64,000 nucleotides of DNA from Micropterix aruncella (taxonomy: Eukaryota > Arthropoda > Insecta > Lepidoptera > Micropterigidae). Where the stretch lies: NCBI GenBank assembly GCA_944548615.1, contig CALYMY010000071.1, forward strand, positions 123,470 to 187,469, written 5' to 3'. Positions 36,397-50,026 of this stretch are shown one piece after another. Position numbers and translations under genes: made by a program. The notes beneath the pieces were generated by a model. It did not search any database. It saw nothing but the letters and a program-made list of their open reading frames with translations, and was not told where the DNA came from. Within the stretch, counting starts at the first letter, position 1, and every line of letters starts with the position of its first letter.

Positions 36397-38267
36397 GAAC
36401 ATAGAAATTGTTATGAATAAATGTCATTTTTCGAAAAAGACCGTGATAGAGTAAATAAAACGCGTTACGGTGTTTGGGCATAACGAAGGCCTTTGAAATC
36501 TCTACGAAATGGCATTTTCGAAATTTTGACATTTTGAAATTTTTTATATAAACTTTCATTTTGAACATAGAAATTGTTATGAAAAAATCACATTTTTCAC
36601 AAAAGAACGAGATAGAGTAAACCTACCGCGTTGCGGTCTTTGGCGAGATCGACACCCCGCTTAAGCTCTACAAAATGGCATTTTTGAAATTTTGACTTTT
36701 TGAAAAATTTTATATAAAATTTCATTTTAAACATAGAAATTATTATGAAAAAATCATATTTTTCGAAAAAGATCGTGATAGAGTAAACCTATAGGGTTAC
36801 GGCGTTCGGACAGAACGACGGCCTTGGTAATCTCTACAAAATGGCATTTTCGAAATTTTGACATTTTGAAAAATTTTATATAAAATTTCATTTTAAACAT
36901 AGAAATTGTTATGAAAAAATCACATTTTTCGAAAAAGATCGTGATAGAGTAAACCTATAGGGTTACGGCGTTCGGACAGAACGACGGCCTTGGTAATCTC
37001 TACAAAATGGCATTTTCGAAATTTTGACATTTTGAAATTTTTTATATAAACTTTCATTTTGAACATAGAAATTGTTATGAAAAAATCACATTTTTCGAAA
37101 TAAATCGAGATAGAGTAAACCTACCGCGTTGCGGTCTTTGGCGAGATCGACACCCCGCTTAAGCTCTACAAAATGGCATTTTTGAAATTTTGACATTTTG
37201 AAAAATTTTATATAAAATTTCATTTTAAACATAGAAATTATAATGAAAAAATCACATTTTTCGAAAAAGATCGTGATAGAGTAAACCTATAGCGTTACGG
37301 CGTTCGGACAGAACCACGGCCTTGGTAATCTCTACGAAATGGCATTTTCGAAATTTTGACATTTTGAAATTTTTTATATAAACTTTCATTTTGAACATAG
37401 AAATTGTTATGAATAAATGACATTTTTCGAAAAAGACCGTGATAGAGTAAACCTACCGCGTTGCGGTCTTTGGCTAGATCGACACCCCGCTTAAGCTCTA
37501 CAAAATGGCATTTTTGAAATTTTGACATTTTGAAAAATTTTATATAAAATTTCATTTTAAACATAGAAATTATTATGAAAAAATCACATTTTTCGAAAAA
37601 GATCGTGATAGAGTAAACCTATAGCGTTACGGCGTTCGGACAGAACGACGGCCTTGGTAATCTCTACAAAATGGCATTTTCGAAATTTTGACATTTTGAA
37701 AAATTTTATATAAAATTTCATTTTAAACATAGAAATTGTTATGAAAAAATCACATTTTTCGAAAAAGATCGTGATAGAGTAAACCTATAGCGTTACGGCG
37801 TTCGGACAGAACGACGACCTTGGTAATCTCTACAAAATGGCATTTTCGAAATTTTGACATTTTGAAAAATTTTATATAAACTTTCATTTTGAACATAGAA
37901 ATTGTTATGAAAAAATCACATTTTTCGAAATAAATCGAGATAGAGTAAACCTACCACGTTGCGGTCTTTGGCGAGATCGACACCCCGCTTAAGCTCTACA
38001 AAATGGCATTTTTGAAATTTTGATATTTTGAAAATTTTTATATAAACTTTCATTTTGAACTTGGAAATTATTATGAAAAAATCACATTTTTCGAAATAAA
38101 TCGAGATAGAGTAAACCTAACGCGTTACGGTGTTCGGACAGAACGAAGGCCTTTGAAATCTCTACGAAATGGCATTTTCGAAATTTTGACATTTTGAATT
38201 TTTTTATATAAACTTTCATTTTGAACATAGAAATTGTTATGAAAAAATCACATTTTTCGAAATAAAT
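36397..38267 (+). repeat. Unit 10, 166-bp array (11 monomers + 45 bp), full order a to k
   Basis: Canonical order. The j monomer has a private A at 37956 (CTACCACG for CTACCGCG). Confidence 0.95.
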
Positions 38268-38983
38268 TGGCTTCCGACGTTTGAGGGCTATTGCGCTAAA
38301 AGGCATCAATAGTCCTCCCTGTTTATTATTATCTAATAGAGTTTTGCTTTGCGCATCTAACGCTTCTTTTAATTTTCAAATCTGAGTAATATTAACGGAA
38401 TTATAGACGATTTAATATCTGTATAGGTATATTGATTTATCGATTTAACGGTTTTGTTTCCATAGTAACGAGCTCAGGCGGTGGCCCGACTCGCAATAGA
38501 ATATTTATCGATTTAACGATTTCTGTTTCTATGGTAACTTCAGCCCTCGTCATACTTGCGAAAGTTTATTTATCGATTTTACGATGTTTGTTTTCAATAG
38601 TAGCGATCCGAGCCAAGGGAGTTTTAGTATTTTTCCCGCGGCTTCGTTTAATAAATTAAATATTATATTCTTTATTTTATCATATACACACAAGCGAGGT
38701 GTCAAAAGATAGGGTTTTAGAACGCTTTTCATTTCATTGCTTCTGCTTTTTATCTCGTCTTCTTCTTCTTCTTTAATTACTTTTCAATACTATTTAATCT
38801 GTGCTTTTTCATTTTCATTTTCAGTGCCTTTGATCAACGAGAAGAGACAATATGGAGACCACAGAAATAGAAGTGCCGTTTCGGAATTTCGAAGAAATAC
38901 CGGAAAGAGCCAGAGATATTGCCCGCGAGGCGTTAAACGAATTAAAAGGAGTAAACAACCTACGGAAAGAGGTACGTGACAAG
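38268..38983 (+). repeat. Unit 11, block U
   Basis: Eleventh copy, intact; no difference from copy 1 noticed. Confidence 0.95.
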
Positions 38984-39022
38984 GACGAGGGAACTCCTCA
39001 ACGGTCAACCGTAGAGACGTGA
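38852..39022 (+). CDS. Putative captured first coding exon, copy 11
   Basis: Same frame as copy 1; putative exon 38825-38971. Confidence 0.38.
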   Translation: METTEIEVPFRNFEEIPERARDIAREALNELKGVNNLRKEVRDKDEGTPQRSTVET

Positions 39023-40426
39023 AATTTGGTATAGGCATTCCATTATGATGGCAATTACTAAGTTCCACCATGACATGGCTGCTGCACCCAGGGTTGGCTC
39101 CCGACGAGGGAACTTCTCAACGGTCAACCGTAGAGACGTGAAATTTGGTATAGGCATTCCATTATGATGGCAATTACTAAGTTCCACCATGACATGGCTG
39201 CTGCACCCAGGGTTGGCTCCCGACGAGGGAACTCCTCAACGGTCAACCGTAGAGACGTGAAATTTGGTATAGGCATTCCATTATGATGGCAATTACTAAG
39301 TTCCACCATGACATGGCTGCTGCACCCAGGGTTGGCTCCCGACGAGGGAACTCCTCAACGGTCAACCGTAGAGACGTGAAATTTGGTATAGGCATTCCAT
39401 TATGATGGCAATTACTAAGTTCCACCATGACATGGCTGCTGCACCCAGGGTTGGCTCCCGACGAGGGAACTCCTCAACGGTCAACCGTAGAGACGTGAAA
39501 TTTGGTATAGGCATTCCATTATGACGGCAATTTCTAAGTTCCACCATGACATCGCTGCTGCACCCAGGGTTGGCTCCCGACGAGGGAACTCCTCAACGGT
39601 CAACCGTAGAGACGTGAAATTTGGTATAGGCATTCCATTATGATGGCAATTACTAAGTTCCACCATGACATGGCTGCTGCACCCAGGGTTGGCTCCCGAC
39701 GAGGGAACTCCTCAACGGTCAACCGTAGAGACGTGAAATTTGGTATAGGCATTCCATTATGATGGCAATTACTAAGTTCCACCATGACATGGCTGCTGCA
39801 CCCAGGGTTGGCTCCCGACGAGGGAACTCCTCAACGGTCAACCGTAGAGACGTGAAATTTGGTATAGGCATTCCATTATGATGGCAATTACTAAGTTCCA
39901 CCATGACATGGCTGCTGCACCCAGGGTTGGCTCCCGACGAGGGAACTCCTCAACGGTCAACCGTAGAGACGTGAAATTTGGTATAGGCATTCCATTATGA
40001 TGGCAATTACTAAGTTCCACCATGACATGGCTGCTGCACCCAGGGTTGGCTCCCGACGAGGGAACTCCTCAACGGTCAACCGTAGAGACGTGAAATTTGG
40101 TATAGGCATTCCATTATGACGGCAATTTCTAAGTTCCACCATGACATCGCTGCTGCACCCAGGGTTGGCTCCCGACGAGGGAACTCCTCAACGGTCAACC
40201 GTAGAGACGTGAAATTTGGTATAGGCATTCCATTATGATGGCAATTACTAAGTTCCACCATGACATGGCTGCTGCACCCAGGGTTGGCTCCCGACGAGGG
40301 AACTCCTCAACGGTCAACCGTAGAGACGTGAAATTTGGTATAGGCATTCCATTATGATGGCAATTACTAAGTTCCACCATGACATGGCTGCTGCACCCAG
40401 GGTTGGCTCCCGACGAGGGAACTCCT
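38984..40426 (+). repeat. Unit 11, 119-bp array (12 monomers + 15 bp)
   Basis: Standard array, v at monomers 5 and 10. Confidence 0.98.
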
Positions 40427-41467
40427 GAACATAGAAATTGTTATGAATAAATGTCATTTTTCGAAAAAGACCGTGATAGAGTAAATAAAACGCGTTACGG
40501 TGTTTGGGCATAACGAAGGCCTTTGAAATCTCTACGAAATGGCATTTTCGAAATTTTGACATTTTGAAATTTTTTATATAAACTTTCATTTTGAACATAG
40601 AAATTGTTATGAAAAAATCACATTTTTCACAAAAGAACGAGATAGAGTAAACCTACCGCGTTGCGGTCTTTGGCGAGATCGACACCCCGCTTAAGCTCTA
40701 CAAAATGGCATTTTCGAAATTTTGACTTTTTGAAAAATTTTATATAAAATTTCATTTTAAACATAGAAATTATTATGAAAAAATCATATTTTTCGAAAAA
40801 GATCGTGATAGAGTAAACCTATAGGGTTACGGCGTTCGGACAGAACGACGGCCTTGGTAATCTCTACAAAATGGCATTTTCGAAATTTTGACATTTTGAA
40901 AAATTTTATATAAAATTTCATTTTAAACATAGAAATTGTTATGAAAAAATCACATTTTTCGAAAAAGATCGTGATAGAGTAAACCTATAGGGTTACGGCG
41001 TTCGGACAGAACGACGGCCTTGGTAATCTCTACAAAATGGCATTTTCGAAATTTTGACATTTTGAAATTTTTTATATAAACTTTCATTTTGAACATAGAA
41101 ATTGTTATGAAAAAATCACATTTTTCGAAATAAATCGAGATAGAGTAAACCTACCGCGTTGCGGTCTTTGGCGAGATCGACACCCCGCTTAAGCTCTACA
41201 AAATGGCATTTTTGAAATTTTGATATTTTGAAAATTTTTATATAAACTTTCATTTTGAACTTGGAAATTATTATGAAAAAATCACATTTTTCGAAATAAA
41301 TCGAGATAGAGTAAACCTAACGCGTTACGGTGTTCGGACAGAACGAAGGCCTTTGAAATCTCTACGAAATGGCATTTTCGAAATTTTGACATTTTGAATT
41401 TTTTTATATAAACTTTCATTTTGAACATAGAAATTGTTATGAAAAAATCACATTTTTCGAAATAAAT
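40427..41467 (+). repeat. Unit 11, 166-bp array (6 monomers + 45 bp), order a b c d j k
   Basis: Five-monomer deletion type. The b monomer has TTTTCGAAAT (C at 40715) where other b copies have TTTTTGAAAT; only unit 13 shares this. Confidence 0.95.
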
Positions 41468-42183
41468 TGGCTTCCGACGTTTGAGGGCTATTGCGCTAAA
41501 AGGCATCAATAGTCCTCCCTGTTTATTATTATCTAATAGAGTTTTGCTTTGCGCATCTAACGCTTCTTTTAATTTTCAAATCTGAGTAATATTAACGGAA
41601 TTATAGACGATTTAATATCTGTATAGGTATATTGATTTATCGATTTAACGGTTTTGTTTCCATAGTAACGAGCTCAGGCGGTGGCCCGACTCGCAATAGA
41701 ATATTTATCGATTTAACGATTTCTGTTTCTATGGTAACTTCAGCCCTCGTCATACTTGCGAAAGTTTATTTATCGATTTTACGATGTTTGTTTTCAATAG
41801 TAGCGATCCGAGCCAAGGGAGTTTTAGTATTTTTCCCGCGGCTTCGTTTAATAAATTAAATATTATATTCTTTATTTTATCATATACACACAAGCGAGGT
41901 GTCAAAAGATAGGGTTTTAGAACGCTTTTCATTTCATTGCTTCTGCTTTTTATCTCGTCTTCTTCTTCTTCTTTAATTACTTTTCAATACTATTTAATCT
42001 GTGCTTTTTCATTTTCATTTTCAGTGCCTTTGATCAACGAGAAGAGACAATATGGAGACCACAGAAATAGAAGTGCCGTTTCGGAATTTCGAAGAAATAC
42101 CGGAAAGAGCCAGAGATATTGCCCGCGAGGCGTTAAACGAATTAAAAGGAGTAAACAACCTACGGAAAGAGGTACGTGACAAG
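41468..42183 (+). repeat. Unit 12, block U
   Basis: Twelfth copy, intact; no difference from copy 1 noticed. Confidence 0.95.
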
Positions 42184-42222
42184 GACGAGGGAACTCCTCA
42201 ACGGTCAACCGTAGAGACGTGA
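42052..42222 (+). CDS. Putative captured first coding exon, copy 12
   Basis: Same frame as copy 1; putative exon 42025-42171. Confidence 0.38.
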   Translation: METTEIEVPFRNFEEIPERARDIAREALNELKGVNNLRKEVRDKDEGTPQRSTVET

Positions 42223-43626
42223 AATTTGGTATAGGCATTCCATTATGATGGCAATTACTAAGTTCCACCATGACATGGCTGCTGCACCCAGGGTTGGCTC
42301 CCGACGAGGGAACTTCTCAACGGTCAACCGTAGAGACGTGAAATTTGGTATAGGCATTCCATTATGATGGCAATTACTAAGTTCCACCATGACATGGCTG
42401 CTGCACCCAGGGTTGGCTCCCGACGAGGGAACTCCTCAACGGTCAACCGTAGAGACGTGAAATTTGGTATAGGCATTCCATTATGATGGCAATTACTAAG
42501 TTCCACCATGACATGGCTGCTGCACCCAGGGTTGGCTCCCGACGAGGGAACTCCTCAACGGTCAACCGTAGAGACGTGAAATTTGGTATAGGCATTCCAT
42601 TATGATGGCAATTACTAAGTTCCACCATGACATGGCTGCTGCACCCAGGGTTGGCTCCCGACGAGGGAACTCCTCAACGGTCAACCGTAGAGACGTGAAA
42701 TTTGGTATAGGCATTCCATTATGACGGCAATTTCTAAGTTCCACCATGACATCGCTGCTGCACCCAGGGTTGGCTCCCGACGAGGGAACTCCTCAACGGT
42801 CAACCGTAGAGACGTGAAATTTGGTATAGGCATTCCATTATGATGGCAATTACTAAGTTCCACCATGACATGGCTGCTGCACCCAGGGTTGGCTCCCGAC
42901 GAGGGAACTCCTCAACGGTCAACCGTAGAGACGTGAAATTTGGTATAGGCATTCCATTATGATGGCAATTACTAAGTTCCACCATGACATGGCTGCTGCA
43001 CCCAGGGTTGGCTCCCGACGAGGGAACTCCTCAACGGTCAACCGTAGAGACGTGAAATTTGGTATAGGCATTCCATTATGATGGCAATTACTAAGTTCCA
43101 CCATGACATGGCTGCTGCACCCAGGGTTGGCTCCCGACGAGGGAACTCCTCAACGGTCAACCGTAGAGACGTGAAATTTGGTATAGGCATTCCATTATGA
43201 TGGCAATTACTAAGTTCCACCATGACATGGCTGCTGCACCCAGGGTTGGCTCCCGACGAGGGAACTCCTCAACGGTCAACCGTAGAGACGTGAAATTTGG
43301 TATAGGCATTCCATTATGACGGCAATTTCTAAGTTCCACCATGACATCGCTGCTGCACCCAGGGTTGGCTCCCGACGAGGGAACTCCTCAACGGTCAACC
43401 GTAGAGACGTGAAATTTGGTATAGGCATTCCATTATGATGGCAATTACTAAGTTCCACCATGACATGGCTGCTGCACCCAGGGTTGGCTCCCGACGAGGG
43501 AACTCCTCAACGGTCAACCGTAGAGACGTGAAATTTGGTATAGGCATTCCATTATGATGGCAATTACTAAGTTCCACCATGACATGGCTGCTGCACCCAG
43601 GGTTGGCTCCCGACGAGGGAACTCCT
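42184..43626 (+). repeat. Unit 12, 119-bp array (12 monomers + 15 bp)
   Basis: Standard array, v at monomers 5 and 10. Confidence 0.98.
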
Positions 43627-44667
43627 GAACATAGAAATTGTTATGAATAAATGTCATTTTTCGAAAAAGACCGTGATAGAGTAAATAAAACGCGTTACGG
43701 TGTTTGGGCATAACGAAGGCCTTTGAAATCTCTACGAAATGGCATTTTCAAAATTTTGACATTTTGAAATTTTTTATATAAACTTTCATTTTGAACATAG
43801 AAATTGTTATGAATAAATGACATTTTTCGAAAAAGACCGTGATAGAGTAAACCTACCGCGTTGCGGTCTTTGGCTAGATCGACACCCCGCTTAAGCTCTA
43901 CAAAATGGCATTTTTGAAATTTTGACATTTTGAAAAATTTTATATAAAATTTCATTTTAAACATAGAAATTATTATGAAAAAATCACATTTTTCGAAAAA
44001 GATCGTGATAGAGTAAACCTATAGCGTTACGGCGTTCGGACAGAACGACGGCCTTGGTAATCTCTACAAAATGGCATTTTCGAAATTTTGACATTTTGAA
44101 AAATTTTATATAAAATTTCATTTTAAACATAGAAATTGTTATGAAAAAATCACATTTTTCGAAAAAGATCGTGATAGAGTAAACCTATAGCGTTACGGCG
44201 TTCGGACAGAACGACGACCTTGGTAATCTCTACAAAATGGCATTTTCGAAATTTTGACATTTTGAAAAATTTTATATAAACTTTCATTTTGAACATAGAA
44301 ATTGTTATGAAAAAATCACATTTTTCGAAATAAATCGAGATAGAGTAAACCTACCGCGTTGCGGTCTTTGGCGAGATCGACACCCCGCTTAAGCTCTACA
44401 AAATGGCATTTTTGAAATTTTGACATTTTGAAAAATTTTATATAAAATTTCATTTTAAACATAGAAATTATAATGAAAAAATCACATTTTTCGAAAAAGA
44501 TCGTGATAGAGTAAACCTATAGCGTTACGGCGTTCGGACAGAACCACGGCCTTGGTAATCTCTACGAAATGGCATTTTCGAAATTTTGACATTTTGAAAT
44601 TTTTTATATAAACTTTCATTTTGAACATAGAAATTGTTATGAAAAAATCACATTTTTCGAAATAAAT
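43627..44667 (+). repeat. Unit 12, 166-bp array (6 monomers + 45 bp), order a g h i e f
   Basis: Same length as the a-b-c-d-j-k arrays but a different set: only monomer a is shared. It is the only array lacking j and k before the closing 45 bp; f runs directly into the tail at 44623. Monomer a has A at 43750 (TTTTCAAAAT), shared only with unit 14. Confidence 0.95.
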
Positions 44668-45383
44668 TGGCTTCCGACGTTTGAGGGCTATTGCGCTAAA
44701 AGGCATCAATAGTCCTCCCTGTTTATTATTATCTAATAGAGTTTTGCTTTGCGCATCTAACGCTTCTTTTAATTTTCAAATCTGAGTAATATTAACGGAA
44801 TTATAGACGATTTAATATCTGTATAGGTATATTGATTTATCGATTTAACGGTTTTGTTTCCATAGTAACGAGCTCAGGCGGTGGCCCGACTCGCAATAGA
44901 ATATTTATCGATTTAACGATTTCTGTTTCTATGGTAACTTCAGCCCTCGTCATACTTGCGAAAGTTTATTTATCGATTTTACGATGTTTGTTTTCAATAG
45001 TAGCGATCCGAGCCAAGGGAGTTTTAGTATTTTTCCCGCGGCTTCGTTTAATAAATTAAATATTATATTCTTTATTTTATCATATACACACAAGCGAGGT
45101 GTCAAAAGATAGGGTTTTAGAACGCTTTTCATTTCATTGCTTCTGCTTTTTATCTCGTCTTCTTCTTCTTCTTTAATTACTTTTCAATACTATTTAATCT
45201 GTGCTTTTTCATTTTCATTTTCAGTGCCTTTGATCAACGAGAAGAGACAATATGGAGACCACAGAAATAGAAGTGCCGTTTCGGAATTTCGAAGAAATAC
45301 CGGAAAGAGCCAGAGATATTGCCCGCGAGGCGTTAAACGAATTAAAAGGAGTAAACAACCTACGGAAAGAGGTACGTGACAAG
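44668..45383 (+). repeat. Unit 13, block U
   Basis: Thirteenth copy, intact; no difference from copy 1 noticed. Confidence 0.95.
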
Positions 45384-45422
45384 GACGAGGGAACTCCTCA
45401 ACGGTCAACCGTAGAGACGTGA
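45252..45422 (+). CDS. Putative captured first coding exon, copy 13
   Basis: Same frame as copy 1; putative exon 45225-45371. Confidence 0.38.
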   Translation: METTEIEVPFRNFEEIPERARDIAREALNELKGVNNLRKEVRDKDEGTPQRSTVET

Positions 45423-46826
45423 AATTTGGTATAGGCATTCCATTATGATGGCAATTACTAAGTTCCACCATGACATGGCTGCTGCACCCAGGGTTGGCTC
45501 CCGACGAGGGAACTTCTCAACGGTCAACCGTAGAGACGTGAAATTTGGTATAGGCATTCCATTATGATGGCAATTACTAAGTTCCACCATGACATGGCTG
45601 CTGCACCCAGGGTTGGCTCCCGACGAGGGAACTCCTCAACGGTCAACCGTAGAGACGTGAAATTTGGTATAGGCATTCCATTATGATGGCAATTACTAAG
45701 TTCCACCATGACATGGCTGCTGCACCCAGGGTTGGCTCCCGACGAGGGAACTCCTCAACGGTCAACCGTAGAGACGTGAAATTTGGTATAGGCATTCCAT
45801 TATGATGGCAATTACTAAGTTCCACCATGACATGGCTGCTGCACCCAGGGTTGGCTCCCGACGAGGGAACTCCTCAACGGTCAACCGTAGAGACGTGAAA
45901 TTTGGTATAGGCATTCCATTATGACGGCAATTTCTAAGTTCCACCATGACATCGCTGCTGCACCCAGGGTTGGCTCCCGACGAGGGAACTCCTCAACGGT
46001 CAACCGTAGAGACGTGAAATTTGGTATAGGCATTCCATTATGATGGCAATTACTAAGTTCCACCATGACATGGCTGCTGCACCCAGGGTTGGCTCCCGAC
46101 GAGGGAACTCCTCAACGGTCAACCGTAGAGACGTGAAATTTGGTATAGGCATTCCATTATGATGGCAATTACTAAGTTCCACCATGACATGGCTGCTGCA
46201 CCCAGGGTTGGCTCCCGACGAGGGAACTCCTCAACGGTCAACCGTAGAGACGTGAAATTTGGTATAGGCATTCCATTATGATGGCAATTACTAAGTTCCA
46301 CCATGACATGGCTGCTGCACCCAGGGTTGGCTCCCGACGAGGGAACTCCTCAACGGTCAACCGTAGAGACGTGAAATTTGGTATAGGCATTCCATTATGA
46401 TGGCAATTACTAAGTTCCACCATGACATGGCTGCTGCACCCAGGGTTGGCTCCCGACGAGGGAACTCCTCAACGGTCAACCGTAGAGACGTGAAATTTGG
46501 TATAGGCATTCCATTATGACGGCAATTTCTAAGTTCCACCATGACATCGCTGCTGCACCCAGGGTTGGCTCCCGACGAGGGAACTCCTCAACGGTCAACC
46601 GTAGAGACGTGAAATTTGGTATAGGCATTCCATTATGATGGCAATTACTAAGTTCCACCATGACATGGCTGCTGCACCCAGGGTTGGCTCCCGACGAGGG
46701 AACTCCTCAACGGTCAACCGTAGAGACGTGAAATTTGGTATAGGCATTCCATTATGATGGCAATTACTAAGTTCCACCATGACATGGCTGCTGCACCCAG
46801 GGTTGGCTCCCGACGAGGGAACTCCT
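45384..46826 (+). repeat. Unit 13, 119-bp array (12 monomers + 15 bp)
   Basis: Standard array, v at monomers 5 and 10. Confidence 0.98.
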
Positions 46827-47867
46827 GAACATAGAAATTGTTATGAATAAATGTCATTTTTCGAAAAAGACCGTGATAGAGTAAATAAAACGCGTTACGG
46901 TGTTTGGGCATAACGAAGGCCTTTGAAATCTCTACGAAATGGCATTTTCGAAATTTTGACATTTTGAAATTTTTTATATAAACTTTCATTTTGAACATAG
47001 AAATTGTTATGAAAAAATCACATTTTTCACAAAAGAACGAGATAGAGTAAACCTACCGCGTTGCGGTCTTTGGCGAGATCGACACCCCGCTTAAGCTCTA
47101 CAAAATGGCATTTTCGAAATTTTGACTTTTTGAAAAATTTTATATAAAATTTCATTTTAAACATAGAAATTATTATGAAAAAATCATATTTTTCGAAAAA
47201 GATCGTGATAGAGTAAACCTATAGGGTTACGGCGTTCGGACAGAACGACGGCCTTGGTAATCTCTACAAAATGGCATTTTCGAAATTTTGACATTTTGAA
47301 AAATTTTATATAAAATTTCATTTTAAACATAGAAATTGTTATGAAAAAATCACATTTTTCGAAAAAGATCGTGATAGAGTAAACCTATAGGGTTACGGCG
47401 TTCGGACAGAACGACGGCCTTGGTAATCTCTACAAAATGGCATTTTCGAAATTTTGACATTTTGAAATTTTTTATATAAACTTTCATTTTGAACATAGAA
47501 ATTGTTATGAAAAAATCACATTTTTCGAAATAAATCGAGATAGAGTAAACCTACCGCGTTGCGGTCTTTGGCGAGATCGACACCCCGCTTAAGCTCTACA
47601 AAATGGCATTTTTGAAATTTTGATATTTTGAAAATTTTTATATAAACTTTCATTTTGAACTTGGAAATTATTATGAAAAAATCACATTTTTCGAAATAAA
47701 TCGAGATAGAGTAAACCTAACGCGTTACGGTGTTCGGACAGAACGAAGGCCTTTGAAATCTCTACGAAATGGCATTTTCGAAATTTTGACATTTTGAATT
47801 TTTTTATATAAACTTTCATTTTGAACATAGAAATTGTTATGAAAAAATCACATTTTTCGAAATAAAT
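46827..47867 (+). repeat. Unit 13, 166-bp array (6 monomers + 45 bp), order a b c d j k
   Basis: Carries the same marked b monomer as unit 11 (C at 47115), exactly 6400 bp downstream. Confidence 0.95.
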
Positions 47868-48583
47868 TGGCTTCCGACGTTTGAGGGCTATTGCGCTAAA
47901 AGGCATCAATAGTCCTCCCTGTTTATTATTATCTAATAGAGTTTTGCTTTGCGCATCTAACGCTTCTTTTAATTTTCAAATCTGAGTAATATTAACGGAA
48001 TTATAGACGATTTAATATCTGTATAGGTATATTGATTTATCGATTTAACGGTTTTGTTTCCATAGTAACGAGCTCAGGCGGTGGCCCGACTCGCAATAGA
48101 ATATTTATCGATTTAACGATTTCTGTTTCTATGGTAACTTCAGCCCTCGTCATACTTGCGAAAGTTTATTTATCGATTTTACGATGTTTGTTTTCAATAG
48201 TAGCGATCCGAGCCAAGGGAGTTTTAGTATTTTTCCCGCGGCTTCGTTTAATAAATTAAATATTATATTCTTTATTTTATCATATACACACAAGCGAGGT
48301 GTCAAAAGATAGGGTTTTAGAACGCTTTTCATTTCATTGCTTCTGCTTTTTATCTCGTCTTCTTCTTCTTCTTTAATTACTTTTCAATACTATTTAATCT
48401 GTGCTTTTTCATTTTCATTTTCAGTGCCTTTGATCAACGAGAAGAGACAATATGGAGACCACAGAAATAGAAGTGCCGTTTCGGAATTTCGAAGAAATAC
48501 CGGAAAGAGCCAGAGATATTGCCCGCGAGGCGTTAAACGAATTAAAAGGAGTAAACAACCTACGGAAAGAGGTACGTGACAAG
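47868..48583 (+). repeat. Unit 14, block U
   Basis: Fourteenth copy, intact; no difference from copy 1 noticed. Confidence 0.95.
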
Positions 48584-48622
48584 GACGAGGGAACTCCTCA
48601 ACGGTCAACCGTAGAGACGTGA
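48452..48622 (+). CDS. Putative captured first coding exon, copy 14
   Basis: Same frame as copy 1; putative exon 48425-48571. Confidence 0.38.
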   Translation: METTEIEVPFRNFEEIPERARDIAREALNELKGVNNLRKEVRDKDEGTPQRSTVET

Positions 48623-50026
48623 AATTTGGTATAGGCATTCCATTATGATGGCAATTACTAAGTTCCACCATGACATGGCTGCTGCACCCAGGGTTGGCTC
48701 CCGACGAGGGAACTTCTCAACGGTCAACCGTAGAGACGTGAAATTTGGTATAGGCATTCCATTATGATGGCAATTACTAAGTTCCACCATGACATGGCTG
48801 CTGCACCCAGGGTTGGCTCCCGACGAGGGAACTCCTCAACGGTCAACCGTAGAGACGTGAAATTTGGTATAGGCATTCCATTATGATGGCAATTACTAAG
48901 TTCCACCATGACATGGCTGCTGCACCCAGGGTTGGCTCCCGACGAGGGAACTCCTCAACGGTCAACCGTAGAGACGTGAAATTTGGTATAGGCATTCCAT
49001 TATGATGGCAATTACTAAGTTCCACCATGACATGGCTGCTGCACCCAGGGTTGGCTCCCGACGAGGGAACTCCTCAACGGTCAACCGTAGAGACGTGAAA
49101 TTTGGTATAGGCATTCCATTATGACGGCAATTTCTAAGTTCCACCATGACATCGCTGCTGCACCCAGGGTTGGCTCCCGACGAGGGAACTCCTCAACGGT
49201 CAACCGTAGAGACGTGAAATTTGGTATAGGCATTCCATTATGATGGCAATTACTAAGTTCCACCATGACATGGCTGCTGCACCCAGGGTTGGCTCCCGAC
49301 GAGGGAACTCCTCAACGGTCAACCGTAGAGACGTGAAATTTGGTATAGGCATTCCATTATGATGGCAATTACTAAGTTCCACCATGACATGGCTGCTGCA
49401 CCCAGGGTTGGCTCCCGACGAGGGAACTCCTCAACGGTCAACCGTAGAGACGTGAAATTTGGTATAGGCATTCCATTATGATGGCAATTACTAAGTTCCA
49501 CCATGACATGGCTGCTGCACCCAGGGTTGGCTCCCGACGAGGGAACTCCTCAACGGTCAACCGTAGAGACGTGAAATTTGGTATAGGCATTCCATTATGA
49601 TGGCAATTACTAAGTTCCACCATGACATGGCTGCTGCACCCAGGGTTGGCTCCCGACGAGGGAACTCCTCAACGGTCAACCGTAGAGACGTGAAATTTGG
49701 TATAGGCATTCCATTATGACGGCAATTTCTAAGTTCCACCATGACATCGCTGCTGCACCCAGGGTTGGCTCCCGACGAGGGAACTCCTCAACGGTCAACC
49801 GTAGAGACGTGAAATTTGGTATAGGCATTCCATTATGATGGCAATTACTAAGTTCCACCATGACATGGCTGCTGCACCCAGGGTTGGCTCCCGACGAGGG
49901 AACTCCTCAACGGTCAACCGTAGAGACGTGAAATTTGGTATAGGCATTCCATTATGATGGCAATTACTAAGTTCCACCATGACATGGCTGCTGCACCCAG
50001 GGTTGGCTCCCGACGAGGGAACTCCT
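48584..50026 (+). repeat. Unit 14, 119-bp array (12 monomers + 15 bp)
   Basis: Standard array, v at monomers 5 and 10. Confidence 0.98.
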
